Source of the DNA: Litchfieldia alkalitelluris
Lineage (GTDB): Bacteria; Bacillota; Bacilli; Bacillales; Bacillaceae_L
Length of the DNA stretch: 64,000 bases
Reading direction: 5' to 3'
Assembly (NCBI RefSeq): GCF_002019645.1
Contig: NZ_KV917374.1
Span: forward strand, 2,988,696 to 3,052,695
Shown here: piece after piece, positions 14,706-23,869 of the stretch
Layout of the letters: the number at the start of each line of letters is the position of its first letter
How positions within the stretch are numbered: position 1 is the stretch's first letter
Position numbers and translations under genes: made by a program
Notes under the pieces: generated by a model
The model's input: the letters and a program-made list of their open reading frames with translations, nothing else
Database searches by the model: none
What the model was told of the DNA's origin: nothing

Positions 14706-15365
14706 ATGAAAGAACATATACTAGTTGTATTTCCTCATCCGGATGATGAAGCATTCGGAACAGCAGGATATCTCGCCAAGCAATCACGAAAGGGAGTTCC
14801 AATTACATACGTTTGTGCAACTTTAGGAGAAATGGGCAGAAATATGGGGAAACCATTTTTTGCAAATAGAGAAACATTACCTGAAATTAGAAAAAAGGAA
14901 ATCCAAGATGCGTGCAAAGTGATGGGAATAAATGATTTAAGGCTACTTGGTCTAAGAGATAAAACTCTCGAGTTTGAAGATTTAGATGTTCTGGCGGATA
15001 CGATTGAAAAAGTGATAAAAGAAATAAAACCTTCATTAATCATTACATTTTACCCTGGTTATGCAGTCCATCCCGACCATGACGCATGTGGAGAAGCAAC
15101 AATCAATGCTGTAAAACGTCTAAAGGTAGACGAAAGACCATTAGTTTATTGCAAAGCATTCTCTAAAAACACGGTTGAAAATCTTGGAGAACCTGATGTA
15201 GTGTTTGACGTTTCTGATGTCTTTGATGTGAAGCTTGAAGCTATTGCTGCACATAAATCTCAAACAGAAGGCCTAATAGCAAATCTAAAGAAACAGTTGC
15301 AAGAAAACAATGAAGAAGCAATTCAATGGCTACAAGAAGAAGGGTATTATACTTATCGCTTCTAA
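14706..15365 (+). CDS. bshB2: bacillithiol biosynthesis deacetylase BshB2
   Basis: Zinc-dependent LmbE/PIG-L family deacetylase that converts GlcNAc-malate to GlcN-malate in bacillithiol synthesis. The zinc and catalytic motif PHPDDEAFG occurs near the N-terminus and HPDHDACGEAT near residue 120 supplies the third ligand. At 219 residues it has the normal length. It forms an operon with yojF and ends in a hairpin terminator. BshB1 is the paralogue elsewhere in Bacillus; the YojF pairing points to BshB2. Confidence 0.93.
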   Translation: MKEHILVVFPHPDDEAFGTAGYLAKQSRKGVPITYVCATLGEMGRNMGKPFFANRETLPEIRKKEIQDACKVMGINDLRLLGLRDKTLEFEDLDVLADTIEKVIKEIKPSLIITFYPGYAVHPDHDACGEATINAVKRLKVDERPLVYCKAFSKNTVENLGEPDVVFDVSDVFDVKLEAIAAHKSQTEGLIANLKKQLQENNEEAIQWLQEEGYYTYRF

Positions 15366-15416
15366 ATCTGTTATTAATATACATTGAAAATATTGCTAAA
15401 TTGATGTTTGCTCTAT

Positions 15417-15452
15417 ATAACCTTTATCCTAAAAGATGAAGGTTATTTTCTT
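15417..15452 (+). terminator. terminator after bshB2
   Basis: AACCTTTATC, short loop, GATGAAGGTT, then a T-rich stretch. Confidence 0.75.
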
Positions 15453-15499
15453 GCGAAAATAGAGAAGAATATAAGTAAGGATGCAAAGGAGGTATTTCG

Positions 15500-16330
15500 T
15501 TGGATATTGGACTTCTATTAGAATACGGATGGGTACTTCTCGTTTTAATCGCATTAGAGGGTATTCTGGCTGCAGATAATGCATTGGTTATGGCAATCAT
15601 GGTAAAACATTTACCAGAGGACCAACGTAAAAAAGCTCTATTTTATGGATTAGCAGGGGCGTTTGTATTTCGATTTGGTTCCCTATTCGCTATTTCATTT
15701 TTAGTTGATGTATGGCAAGTACAAGCAATCGGGGCTATTTACTTAATATTTATTGCCGTAAATCACCTTGTTAAAAAATTCGTATTAAAAAAACCTCATG
15801 ATGATGAGCATGAAACCACTGATAAACCGATCAAAAAGCAATCTGGTTTCTGGATGACAGTGCTAAAAGTGGAACTTGCAGATATTGCTTTTGCCGTTGA
15901 CTCCATTTTGGCTGCTGTTGCACTCGCTGTGACTTTACCACTGACAACCTTACCACAAATAGGTGGAATGGATGGTGGTCATTTTCTTGTTATTCTTGCA
16001 GGAGGTATTATCGGTTTAATTATTATGAGATTCGCTGCAACTTACTTTGTAAAATTATTACATCGCAAACCAGGTTTAGAAACAGCAGCTTTCTTAATTG
16101 TTGGTTGGGTTGGTGTTAAATTAGCTGTCTATACTTTGGCACATCCAGCACTAGGGATCTTATATGAAGGATTTCCGAAACTGCCAGCTTGGAAAATTAC
16201 ATTTTGGATCATCTTAGTTGGTATAGCTCTAGGGGGCTGGTTCCTAAGTAAGGATATAGGACCACTACCGAAAAGTGATGAAACAGAAGAAGCGCTTGAA
16301 AAGGAAGAAGATCTCCTAAAGCAAAGATAA
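15500..16330 (+). CDS. TerC family membrane protein (MeeF/MeeY-like)
   Basis: A 276-residue integral membrane protein with about seven helices. Signature acidic residues within membrane segments are present: LEGILAADNALVMAIMVKHLP and ELADIAFAVDSILAAVALA, both typical of TerC. B. subtilis relatives YceF and YkoY (MeeF, MeeY) act in manganese export and metalation of secreted enzymes; I cannot say which this is. Start TTG after AAAGGAGGTATTTCG. I looked for the yybP-ykoY manganese riboswitch upstream and did not find it. A terminator follows. Confidence 0.9.
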   Translation: MDIGLLLEYGWVLLVLIALEGILAADNALVMAIMVKHLPEDQRKKALFYGLAGAFVFRFGSLFAISFLVDVWQVQAIGAIYLIFIAVNHLVKKFVLKKPHDDEHETTDKPIKKQSGFWMTVLKVELADIAFAVDSILAAVALAVTLPLTTLPQIGGMDGGHFLVILAGGIIGLIIMRFAATYFVKLLHRKPGLETAAFLIVGWVGVKLAVYTLAHPALGILYEGFPKLPAWKITFWIILVGIALGGWFLSKDIGPLPKSDETEEALEKEEDLLKQR

Positions 16331-16337
16331 TTTTTTA

Positions 16338-16376
16338 AAAAGGTGTCAGACAAAGGGTAAAAGTCTGGCACTTTTT
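16338..16376 (+). terminator. terminator after the TerC gene
   Basis: AAGGTGTCAGAC, loop, GTCTGGCACTTTTT. Confidence 0.85.
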
Positions 16377-16411
16377 ATCGCTAATAAGCGAATCAGTTGG
16401 GAGGAAATAAA

Positions 16412-16690
16412 ATGAACTATGATTTTGATGAACTACTTGCACAGTACAGCCTACTTTGGAATAATCGGAATTTAGATGGTGTGGATGCAAAAAAAACTCT
16501 ACTTCAAACCATTGAAACAGATTTAAGAGATGAACTAACACATCCTAGACTTAGAAAGAATTATGCTGAAAAGTTCTATATTGCAGTTAAGAGGATAAAT
16601 CATTCACACTTAGATGCGATTTCAAAATGTAGATTAGTAGATTTACATATTGAAGTGATGGCAGAAATTCAACAATCATTAAATGGTTAA
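16412..16690 (+). CDS. hypothetical protein, 92 residues
   Basis: ATG at 16412 follows TTGGGAGGAAATAAA; the in-frame ATG at 16397 lies before this ribosome site and is not used. The protein is soluble and mostly helical, starting MNYDFDELLAQYSLLWNNRN, with HPRLRKNYAEKFYIAVKRINHSH in the middle cut by no obvious motif. No family recognised. It stands alone between the TerC terminator and a small membrane protein gene. Confidence 0.65.
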   Translation: MNYDFDELLAQYSLLWNNRNLDGVDAKKTLLQTIETDLRDELTHPRLRKNYAEKFYIAVKRINHSHLDAISKCRLVDLHIEVMAEIQQSLNG

Positions 16691-16794
16691 AAATATCGAT
16701 ATACTATTTCTTTTTTTTCTTATATAATAGTTTTTATATAAAATTGGCTCATTAAAATATCTCAAACAGGATTTCTTACTAAGGAGGTATTTTT

Positions 16795-16977
16795 ATGATG
16801 AATATATACATGGAAATTTCTTTAATCTTTATCTTAATTTTAGCAGTTTCTATATCGTATAATATGTTAAAAGGATCTCAGAGAACAGCTTTAAAAGTTT
16901 TAAGTATTTCTTGTATTAGTGCAATTTCCATTACAATATTATGGAGAGCAGCACATTTAGTCTCATATTTTAATTAA
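16795..16977 (+). CDS. small membrane protein, 60 residues
   Basis: ATG at 16795 after TAAGGAGGTATTTTT. Two hydrophobic helices (about 6-22 and 34-53) are separated by a basic loop with GSQRTALK, so the loop is probably cytoplasmic. No known family. A clear terminator follows immediately, which supports an independent transcription unit. Confidence 0.65.
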   Translation: MMNIYMEISLIFILILAVSISYNMLKGSQRTALKVLSISCISAISITILWRAAHLVSYFN

Positions 16978-16997
16978 ATATCCTGTATTTTGAGCCA

Positions 16998-17026
16998 AAG
17001 AGTGATATAGTATATCGCTCTTTTTT
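16998..17026 (+). terminator. terminator after the small membrane protein gene
   Basis: AGAGTGATATA, short loop, TATCGCTCTTTTTT. Confidence 0.85.
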
Positions 17027-17098
17027 GCTTGCGCCTATATTAAAAAGCAAACTGTTTGGAATACTAATTTGTAACACATTTATTAATGAGGTTCTAAA

Positions 17099-17734
17099 AT
17101 GAAAAAGTGGATGTTTGTGATAATTGGCTATCTTTTACTGTTTTATTTTTTTTATGTTTATCATATAGAGATTTTGGCTTGGATTGAGCATAGTGATACA
17201 AAACAACTACCATGGATGTTCTTGATATCAACATTCTTATCAATCATACCAGTCATTCCTTTTACATTATTTGCGGGGATTATGGGGGCCAAATACGGGC
17301 TAATTATAGGTGCGTTAATAAATTGGTTTGGTTCAGTGGCGGCAGCTATTATTATCTTCTTAGTTGCAAGATATATGTTTAACATTTCAATAGAGGTTTA
17401 TTTGAAAAAGTCAAAAAGGATTATCAGTTTTCACCGTTTAATTAAGGAGAATGCGTTTATAGCTATATTATTTTCACGTCTTATCCCAATTGTTCCTCCA
17501 CCGGTTGTGACTATTTATTCGGGGATTAGTAAAATACGTATAAGAACATATACAATTGCAACCATGTTGGGGAAAATTCCGGGAATGTTTTTATACGCGT
17601 ATATAGGAAATCAGCTATTTGCATCTTTTGAGAAACTGATGATAGGAATACTATGTTATGTTATTTTTATTGCCTCTATTGTTATTATATATAAAAAGTG
17701 GAGTCAAAATAAGAGAGCACAGGGGTTCAATTAA
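17099..17734 (+). CDS. TVP38/TMEM64 (VTT-domain) family membrane protein
   Basis: A 211-residue protein with about six membrane segments. The VTT/SNARE-associated signature is visible: FAGIMGAKYGLIIGALINW, then LFSRLIPIVPPPVVTIYSG with conserved Arg and Pro-Pro, and LGKIPGMFLYAYIG. Relatives in the DedA superfamily are linked to lipid scrambling or membrane homeostasis, but no specific role can be given. The ribosome site (GAGG) is weak. The next gene starts 42 bases later. Confidence 0.85.
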   Translation: MKKWMFVIIGYLLLFYFFYVYHIEILAWIEHSDTKQLPWMFLISTFLSIIPVIPFTLFAGIMGAKYGLIIGALINWFGSVAAAIIIFLVARYMFNISIEVYLKKSKRIISFHRLIKENAFIAILFSRLIPIVPPPVVTIYSGISKIRIRTYTIATMLGKIPGMFLYAYIGNQLFASFEKLMIGILCYVIFIASIVIIYKKWSQNKRAQGFN

Positions 17735-17776
17735 TCGTTTATATTAATAAAAAAATTACTATAAGATGGTGAAATA

Positions 17777-18607
17777 ATGAATTTAGGTGCTCATATAAGT
17801 ATTCGACAAGGTTATTTACTTGCTGCCAAAACAGCTAAAGATATTGGTGGTAGTTCATTTCAATACTTTCCTAAAAATCCCCGAAGTCTGAGTGTAAAAG
17901 AATTTAGTGAACAGGATGCATTTGCATGTGCTTCCTATTGTAAGGAAAATAACATGTCTTCGATCGCTCATACACCATATCCTACAAATTTATCGTCCAA
18001 GGGTTCTGAAAGAGATAAAGTTGTAGCATCATTAGTAAATGATTTAGAAATTGCTGAAGCATGTCAATCAATAGGGGTAGTTGTCCATTTTGGTGTCAGT
18101 AAAAACTCAAAGGATCCTTTAGAGGGTTATTTGTTAATGATTGAGACTTTGAATATTGTCTGCGATTTATGGCATGGAAAGTGTTTATTGTTAATTGAAA
18201 ACAATGCGGGTAAAAGTGGACCTGCAGGAACAACCTTCGAAGAGTTAGTACAAGTACGGAACTTAGTTGATTTTCCAGAGAAAATCGGTTTTTGTTTTGA
18301 TACATGTCATGGATTTGCGAGTGGATTGTGGACGGGAAACAACTGGTTAGAAATTGAAGAGAAGGGAACTCAGATAGGGTATTTTGAACACTTAAAAGCT
18401 ATTCATTTAAATAACTCTATGTATCCAAGCGGCTCTATGAAAGATCGACACGCTAATATTCATAATGGACATATAGAAAAGGCACAAATGAAAGAATTTC
18501 TTGGTTCAAAACTCCTAAGAAATTTACCTTTAATTCTAGAGACTCCTACTTCAAACAATTTCACTCATCAAAATGAAATAGAATTAATCAAAAATAATTA
18601 TTTATAA
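17777..18607 (+). CDS. endonuclease IV-like AP endonuclease (Nfo paralogue)
   Basis: A TIM-barrel zinc protein of the xylose isomerase-like/AP endonuclease 2 family. Signatures are GAHIS at the N-terminus, the metal-ligand motif CFDTCHGFASG, and the third signature HLNNSMYPSGSMKDRHANI; LIENNAGKSG also fits. At 276 residues it is slightly shorter than standard Nfo. B. subtilis Nfo (YqfS) lies in another neighbourhood, so this may be a second copy. Expected role: incision at abasic sites in DNA repair, though a sugar isomerase-like activity cannot be excluded. Confidence 0.82.
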   Translation: MNLGAHISIRQGYLLAAKTAKDIGGSSFQYFPKNPRSLSVKEFSEQDAFACASYCKENNMSSIAHTPYPTNLSSKGSERDKVVASLVNDLEIAEACQSIGVVVHFGVSKNSKDPLEGYLLMIETLNIVCDLWHGKCLLLIENNAGKSGPAGTTFEELVQVRNLVDFPEKIGFCFDTCHGFASGLWTGNNWLEIEEKGTQIGYFEHLKAIHLNNSMYPSGSMKDRHANIHNGHIEKAQMKEFLGSKLLRNLPLILETPTSNNFTHQNEIELIKNNYL

Positions 18608-18651
18608 TTAAAAACAACGAAGTAGTTAATAAACTGCTTCGTTGTTTTTTG
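18606..18651. terminator. shared bidirectional terminator
   Basis: AAAAACAACGAAGTAGTT, four-base loop, AACTGCTTCGTTGTTTTTT. It serves the Nfo-like gene and the convergent MATE gene. Confidence 0.9.
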
Positions 18652-19993
18652 TTGCATAGGATTTCTGAAGAACCATTAGTCGTAGAGATAAACATAATGC
18701 TCCTGCAGCTAAACCTGCTATTAAACCAATCCAATAGCCAAAAGCTCCAAGCGATGTATAAGTTGCCAATACATACCCTAAGGGCAAACCAATGACCCAA
18801 TATGAAATAAAAGACATATATAAAGTAGCATTTACATCCTTATAACCACGTAATGCTCCTTGGATTGGAGCTTGAATCGCATCTGATAACTGAAAGAAAA
18901 TAGCGTAAATTAGAAAGTGCTGTGTGAGTATTAATACTTCCTTGTCAACTGTATAAAGACCAGCAACCTGCTCTTTAAGTATGAAAATAACTGCTGAACT
19001 TAGGGCAGAGACAATAACAGCTATAGCAATTCCTAAAAAGCTATATGTTTTAGCATCTTTTAACCTCTTTGCACCAACTTCAAAGCCTACAACAATTGTC
19101 AAAGCCATCGAAACACTTAAAGGAATCATATATAAAAATGATGCAAAGTTAAGAGCAGCTTGATGTGATGCAATTGTTATAGTATTAAATGAACTCATCA
19201 ATAATGTCACAGCAGAAAAAATACTTGTCTCAAAGAAGATAGCGAATCCTATTGGGACTCCTATTTTTAGGATTTCTCTCCATTTTGTAAAAGCAAAACG
19301 GTGAAATTTTTTAAATAATTGATAAGTAGAAAAGGGTGATACTTTATAAATTATATAAACAGTAATAGCTGTTATACACCAATAGGTAATAGCTGTTGCA
19401 TAACCAGCACCAATACCACCAAGTTTCGGGAATCCAAATTTACCGAATATCAATAAATAATTTAGTAATGCATTAATGGGCAATGCAATCAAAGTAATTA
19501 TCATGGTTACTCTTGTTTGAGCTAGTGCATCTATAAAGGCACGTAAAACAGTATAAACAAATAAAGGAATAATACCAAAGCTTAATCCGAGTAAATAATG
19601 TTTAGCGATATGGTGGACTGACTGCTCTAGTTTCATATAGTTTAATATTGGCTCTACTACAAAAAATCCTAAAATAATCACCAAGATTGAGATGAATACA
19701 GAAAGATATATTCCTTGAATGACCGAGAATGAGACATCTTTTTGCTTCTTTGCTCCAATTAAATGAGCAACAATTGGTGTGATCGAAAGTAGGATTCCAC
19801 TTAACCCAGTAAATACAGGTACCCATAAGCTAGAACCAATGGCCACTCCGGCAAGATCATTTGCGCTTACACGCCCTGACATTACCACATCAAAAAAGTT
19901 CATGGCAAATAAACCTAGTTGCGTGATAAGAATTGGTATTAGAATTTTTAAAAATAAACTTGTTTTTTGCTTGTATGAAAAGGTTTGTTCCAT
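18626..19993 (-). CDS. MATE family efflux transporter
   Basis: Na+ or H+ driven multidrug exporter with twelve membrane helices. N-terminal hallmarks are FFDVVMSGRVSANDLAGVAIGSSLW and GLSGILLSITPIVAHLIGA; the second half repeats the pattern at IASHQAALNFASFLYMIPLS. Start at ATG 19993 after GAGGATAAAACAC is preferred over the in-frame start at 20008 (455 versus 460 residues). It resembles NorM-type proteins and B. subtilis YojI, which would fit the yoj gene neighbourhood, but I do not assign the symbol. Confidence 0.92.
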   Translation of the reverse strand: MEQTFSYKQKTSLFLKILIPILITQLGLFAMNFFDVVMSGRVSANDLAGVAIGSSLWVPVFTGLSGILLSITPIVAHLIGAKKQKDVSFSVIQGIYLSVFISILVIILGFFVVEPILNYMKLEQSVHHIAKHYLLGLSFGIIPLFVYTVLRAFIDALAQTRVTMIITLIALPINALLNYLLIFGKFGFPKLGGIGAGYATAITYWCITAITVYIIYKVSPFSTYQLFKKFHRFAFTKWREILKIGVPIGFAIFFETSIFSAVTLLMSSFNTITIASHQAALNFASFLYMIPLSVSMALTIVVGFEVGAKRLKDAKTYSFLGIAIAVIVSALSSAVIFILKEQVAGLYTVDKEVLILTQHFLIYAIFFQLSDAIQAPIQGALRGYKDVNATLYMSFISYWVIGLPLGYVLATYTSLGAFGYWIGLIAGLAAGALCLSLRLMVLQKSYATKNNEAVY

Positions 19994-20160
19994 GTGTTTT
20001 ATCCTCACTGTTAAATTCTAACCAATGAATTATAACACATCTTACTCATTTTAGTTATTTAACAGAAAGTTAATTGAAGCATTTATCATCCAAATAATGT
20101 AACTACTTATCAAAATCTATTATATAATTTAATTGCCAAACCAAATAGGAGGAGAGATGA

Positions 20161-20484
20161 ATGAAGCAAGAATCAATTTTTTGTGAGAAATGTTCAATGG
20201 AAATTAAGCAAAAAGATAATCTCGTTGTAACAACTTATTTTTTTTCATTAGCTTGTTATCATGATTCCTGTTATTCCAAATCGTTAAAAGGATTTCATAC
20301 TTTGTTTGTTGGAAATGAACCAATTAATGGGCCATATAGTACATTTTTAAGTGTGATAGCAGTTATTGCTGCACTTGTATTATTAATTATTGGTGAGTTT
20401 TTTAGTGTAATAGCTATTGTTCTTTTGCTTAATCCTGCAATCAGATTATATTCTTGGCTAACAATAGAGCGTTTCTTAGAGTGA
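20161..20484 (+). CDS. hypothetical membrane protein with N-terminal Cys pairs
   Basis: 107 residues; ATG at 20161 after AGGAGGAGAGATGA. The N-terminus has CEKC (residues 8-11) and a later pair CYHDSC (residues 32-37), suggesting a small zinc ribbon. Two hydrophobic helices follow (about 62-95), and the end WLTIERFLE is cytoplasmic or peripheral. No family recognised. Stands alone upstream of the MFS gene. Confidence 0.65.
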   Translation: MKQESIFCEKCSMEIKQKDNLVVTTYFFSLACYHDSCYSKSLKGFHTLFVGNEPINGPYSTFLSVIAVIAALVLLIIGEFFSVIAIVLLLNPAIRLYSWLTIERFLE

Positions 20485-20541
20485 AAAATTTATCACAAGA
20501 AAATATTTAATTAAATTAAAAATAAGTTAACTAGAAAAACA

Positions 20542-20564
20542 TTTCGCGTGGCGAAAAATATAAT
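20542..20564 (+). promoter_or_regulatory. palindromic operator next to a -10 element
   Basis: TTTCGCGTGGCGAAA (20542-20556) is a perfect 6-3-6 palindrome directly followed by TATAAT at 20559-20564. Bound protein would cover the spacer of the MFS promoter, as repressors of efflux pumps often do. No regulator gene is adjacent. The regulator family is unknown. Confidence 0.5.
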
Positions 20565-20614
20565 ATCCTGATATGATAAAAGGAGATTATATTTTTAAGA
20601 ACGGAGAAATCAAC

Positions 20615-21829
20615 ATGTGGAAAAACAGAAATGTTTGGATCATATTAGGCGGAGAGTTCATAGCCGGTTTGGGGTTGTGGATAGGTATTATAGGAAACCT
20701 AGAATTTATGCAACAATATGTTCCATCCGATTTTCATAAATCACTCATTTTATTTACAGGTCTTTTAGCAGGTGTATTAGTTGGACCTCTTGCTGGAAGA
20801 ATGATAGATTCATATAGCAAGAAAAAGGTTTTACTTTATGCAGGTTTAGGAAGAACATTCAGTGTATGTTTTATGTTTTTGGCTATACAGTATGGAGAGA
20901 TTATGTGGATGGTTATGTTCATGATCGCTCTCCAATTATCTGCAGCATTTTATTTCCCTGCATTACAATCAGTCATTCCTTTAGTTGTTAAGGATAAACA
21001 ATTATTGCAAATGAATGGGATTCATATGAATGTGTCAACTGTTGCTAGGGTATTAGGTACAGCAGTTGCAGGTGCCATGCTAGTAGTTATGAGCTTGAAT
21101 TCTTTGTATTTATTTTCGATGATTGCTTATGCTTTATTATTCCTTTCAACTTTCTTATTAACTATAGAAGAAGAGCCTAAAGAAATAGTTGTCGATAAGT
21201 CCTCTAAAAAGAAATCCGGATTCACTGATGTATTACCTATTTTAAAAGGTCTTCCAATTGTTATGACAGTACTGGTATTAACATGTGTTCCATTGTTATT
21301 TATTGGTGGAATAAACTTAATGGTTATTAATATCAGTGAGATTCAAAATGATCCAACAATTAAAGGTTGGTTATATGCTGCTGAAGGAATCTGTTTTATG
21401 CTTGGAACATTTTTAGTTAAGCGAATTTCAGAGGGAAGAGACGAAATAAAGTTAATGTTCTTTTTCGCATTCATTATAGCCATTTCAGAATTGGTCCTGT
21501 TCTTTGCTGATATAAAAATAATGGCCTTACTATCTTTCGGTTTATTAGGTATTGGATTAGGTTGTTTCTTCCCAATTGCAGCAACTATATTCCAAACAAA
21601 GATACCTAAAGAATTCCATGGTAGATTTTTCTCGTTTAGAAACATGCTAGACAGAGTTTTATTTCAGATTGTCCTTCTGGGTACAGGACTATTTCTTGAT
21701 ACCATCGGGTTACAAAAAATGGCCTTAGTATTTGGGAGCTTATCTCTATTGCTCGTACTAGTACTAACTGTAAAATATACAAAAACCCCAATCATCGAGA
21801 ATACAAGCATTCAGTCTGAAAGATTATAG
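20615..21829 (+). CDS. MFS transporter
   Basis: About 404 residues with twelve predicted helices. MFS features are the loop motif between helices 2 and 3 (GPLAGRMIDSYSKKKVLLYAGL) and FFPIAATIFQTKIPKEFHGRFFSFRN in the second half. It resembles macrolide/multidrug exporters of the MefA type, but the substrate is unknown. I choose ATG 20615 after ACGGAG; an in-frame ATG at 20573 lies at the predicted transcription start. The palindrome upstream suggests inducible expression. Confidence 0.85.
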   Translation: MWKNRNVWIILGGEFIAGLGLWIGIIGNLEFMQQYVPSDFHKSLILFTGLLAGVLVGPLAGRMIDSYSKKKVLLYAGLGRTFSVCFMFLAIQYGEIMWMVMFMIALQLSAAFYFPALQSVIPLVVKDKQLLQMNGIHMNVSTVARVLGTAVAGAMLVVMSLNSLYLFSMIAYALLFLSTFLLTIEEEPKEIVVDKSSKKKSGFTDVLPILKGLPIVMTVLVLTCVPLLFIGGINLMVINISEIQNDPTIKGWLYAAEGICFMLGTFLVKRISEGRDEIKLMFFFAFIIAISELVLFFADIKIMALLSFGLLGIGLGCFFPIAATIFQTKIPKEFHGRFFSFRNMLDRVLFQIVLLGTGLFLDTIGLQKMALVFGSLSLLLVLVLTVKYTKTPIIENTSIQSERL

Positions 21830-21851
21830 TGTATAATAAAATAGAAAAAAT

Positions 21852-21880
21852 AAAGGGACTATAACAGTCCTTTTATTTTT
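21852..21880 (+). terminator. terminator after the MFS gene
   Basis: AAAGGGACT, five-base loop, AGTCCTTTTATTTTT. Confidence 0.85.
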
Positions 21881-21899
21881 GTTTAAAATCTGTTCACGG

Positions 21900-22165
21900 C
21901 ATCAATTCTCACCATAGATCATGAAATTTGTTTGTTCAGCCTGTATGGAAAAGCGGAAACCAAGTGGATCGCAGTGATAGAAATTCGGCACCTCAGTTAT
22001 TTCAGAGTAGAGTTCAAAACTAAATTTGTTTAGCAACACGGATTATGAAAATAGAGTATCTGAAAAATGGATCACAGCTCATGGAACTCCGCAAACTAAG
22101 TTATTTTCAGGGTAGACGTCCATGCTAATTAAAATTAGCACCATGGAGTATGAAAAATTATACTT
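21900..22165 (-). repeat. degenerate dispersed repeat with inverted boundary module
   Basis: Fragments of the GC-rich unit (AAGTGGATCGCAGTGAT, TGGATCACAGCTCATGGAA) lead to a well-preserved inverted boundary module at about 22100-22160: AAGTTATTTTCAGGGTAGAC, then TGCTAATTAAAATTAGCACC and ATGGAGTATGAAAAA. Confidence 0.75.
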
Positions 22166-22169
22166 AGCT

Positions 22170-22320
22170 TAGTGTCTAGCTCCAGGCGCTATCGGCTCGG
22201 GATCATAAGTCAATCCATCTAGAAGGTTAAAGAGCAACCTTCTAGCCGTCTTGTCTTATGCCTGTCGCCGATGAACGAGCGCCTTCCGCATTTCTTTTTT
22301 CAGGGTAGACCTCTATATGA
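22170..22320 (+). repeat. second dispersed hairpin repeat (GTCTAGCTCCAG type)
   Basis: Begins GTGTCTAGCTCCAGGCGC and ends GAGCGCCTTCCGC. Internal inverted repeats are GGCGC/GCGCC, ATCGGC/GCCGAT, CATAAG/CTTATG and AGAAGGTT/AACCTTCT, so the whole unit folds into one long branched hairpin. It is flanked on both sides by CAGGGTAGAC boundary sequence. Only one copy in this window; I recall similar GTCTAGCTCCAG elements in other Bacillus genomes. Confidence 0.8.
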
Positions 22321-22449
22321 GTATTAGTTCTACGGACTATAGAATAGGTCTAGAATAAGTGTGTGAGTGGATAATTATTTACGAATGATGTTAAAGTATT
22401 AAAATGGAAATATGTTAAACACTATAACATGAAGGGAGCGATGATTAAT

Positions 22450-23691
22450 ATGAATATGTTATTCACGGATAGTGACTTAGATGGATTAGGCTGTGGTCTT
22501 CTTGCTAAGATCGCTTTTGAAGATAAAGCAAATGTAGCATATTGCTCATATCGAAATTTAAATGAACGAGTTTCAAAATTCATCGATAATAATGAGAATA
22601 AAAACGCACAAGTATACATAACAGATTTGGCTGTAGGAAAAGATGTAGAAAAGAAATTACAGGAACGCTTTAAAAATCAGGGTCATGTACAAATGGTGGA
22701 CCATCATGTCACTGCAATGCACTTTAACAACTATGACTGGGGATTTGTCCAAGCTGAATATGAAAATGGTAAAAAAACCTCTGCAACTTCTTTATTTTAT
22801 GAATACTTAATTGAACGTAATATGATTGAAGCGACAAAAGCATTAGACGAATTTGTCGAACTTGTTAGACAGTATGATACATGGGAATGGGAAGCGAATG
22901 ACAATAAAGAAGCAAAGAGGTTAAATGATTTATTTTTCATACTAGGTCTTGAACATTTTGAAAAGGAAATGTTAGAAAGAGTCAAGAACCCCGAAGGTTT
23001 TGAGCTTTCCGATAAAGAGACATTAATCTTAGATCTAGAAGAGAAGAAAATTGAACGCTATATTTTTTCGAAAAATAGACAAATGGCACAAATCTTTGTT
23101 GATGACTATTGTGTAGGGGTTATTCATGCTGAACAATACCTATCAGAGTTAGGAAATGCATTAGCAAAGTTAAATCCACATATTGATCTAATAGCAATGG
23201 TTAATGTTGGAACAAAGAAGATTGGTTTTCGAACAATATATGATGAAGTGGACGTATCTAAATTCGCCCAAAAATTTGGAGGCGGTGGCCATCCAAAAGC
23301 ATCAGGCTGTTCAATTGATGAGGAGGCCTTTAATATCTTTGTAAAAGATGTTTTTCCGCTTTCTGCTGTACAAATGGATGCTCCAAAAAATGAGTTGAAT
23401 TTACGAGAGCTAAAAGGGTCGCTTTATATAAATAGAGATCACTTGAAAACGTATGTGTTTTATACAGAGAAAGGGAACTGGAAAATTTATCAAAATAAAC
23501 AGCTGTTAGAACCTGTCTTTGAAACCTATTCTGATGCTGAAAAATTTGTTAAAAGGCATTTTTCTAGTGGATTAGCCTTTGATAACTACCTAATAGGATT
23601 TTTAGCTGAAGTACTAGACAAAAAAGAACCTGAAATAAGAGGAAATCTGGACGAGAATCGAAGTTTAGCATCAAAGAAATTGTTAAACTAG
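22450..23691 (+). CDS. nrnB: DHH-family nanoRNase/oligoribonuclease NrnB
   Basis: Degrades short RNA oligonucleotides and related linear dinucleotides. The DHH domain has TDSDLDGLGCG, ITDLAV and MVDHH; the DHHA1 domain has FGGGGHPKASGCS. Several segments (TSATSLFYEYLIE, ELVRQYDTWEWE, KRLNDLFF) match B. subtilis YngD/NrnB as I remember it. Three ATGs are in frame (22429, 22441, 22450); the GAAGGGAG ribosome site favours 22450, giving 413 residues. A terminator follows. Confidence 0.88.
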   Translation: MNMLFTDSDLDGLGCGLLAKIAFEDKANVAYCSYRNLNERVSKFIDNNENKNAQVYITDLAVGKDVEKKLQERFKNQGHVQMVDHHVTAMHFNNYDWGFVQAEYENGKKTSATSLFYEYLIERNMIEATKALDEFVELVRQYDTWEWEANDNKEAKRLNDLFFILGLEHFEKEMLERVKNPEGFELSDKETLILDLEEKKIERYIFSKNRQMAQIFVDDYCVGVIHAEQYLSELGNALAKLNPHIDLIAMVNVGTKKIGFRTIYDEVDVSKFAQKFGGGGHPKASGCSIDEEAFNIFVKDVFPLSAVQMDAPKNELNLRELKGSLYINRDHLKTYVFYTEKGNWKIYQNKQLLEPVFETYSDAEKFVKRHFSSGLAFDNYLIGFLAEVLDKKEPEIRGNLDENRSLASKKLLN

Positions 23692-23716
23692 AAAGTCACT
23701 AGTAACCACTCTGCTG

Positions 23717-23755
23717 ATGCCGTAAATGAACTTACCATTTGCGGCATTTTTTTAT
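23717..23755 (+). terminator. terminator after nrnB
   Basis: TGCCGTAAATG, loop, CATTTGCGGCA, then seven T. Confidence 0.9.
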
Positions 23756-23869
23756 TTTTACGCTATTTCGATTGGTTTATTAATGTATATACTTTGCAGT
23801 TATATCTCTTTTTTTGTAGAATACTAAGGGTATTCATAAAAGTATTGTAAGTCGAAAGGAAATTGTTAT

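Noticed and set aside
15366-15500. yybP-ykoY manganese riboswitch before the TerC gene
   Set aside because: The stretch contains only the bshB2 terminator and a ribosome site; the riboswitch core is not there.
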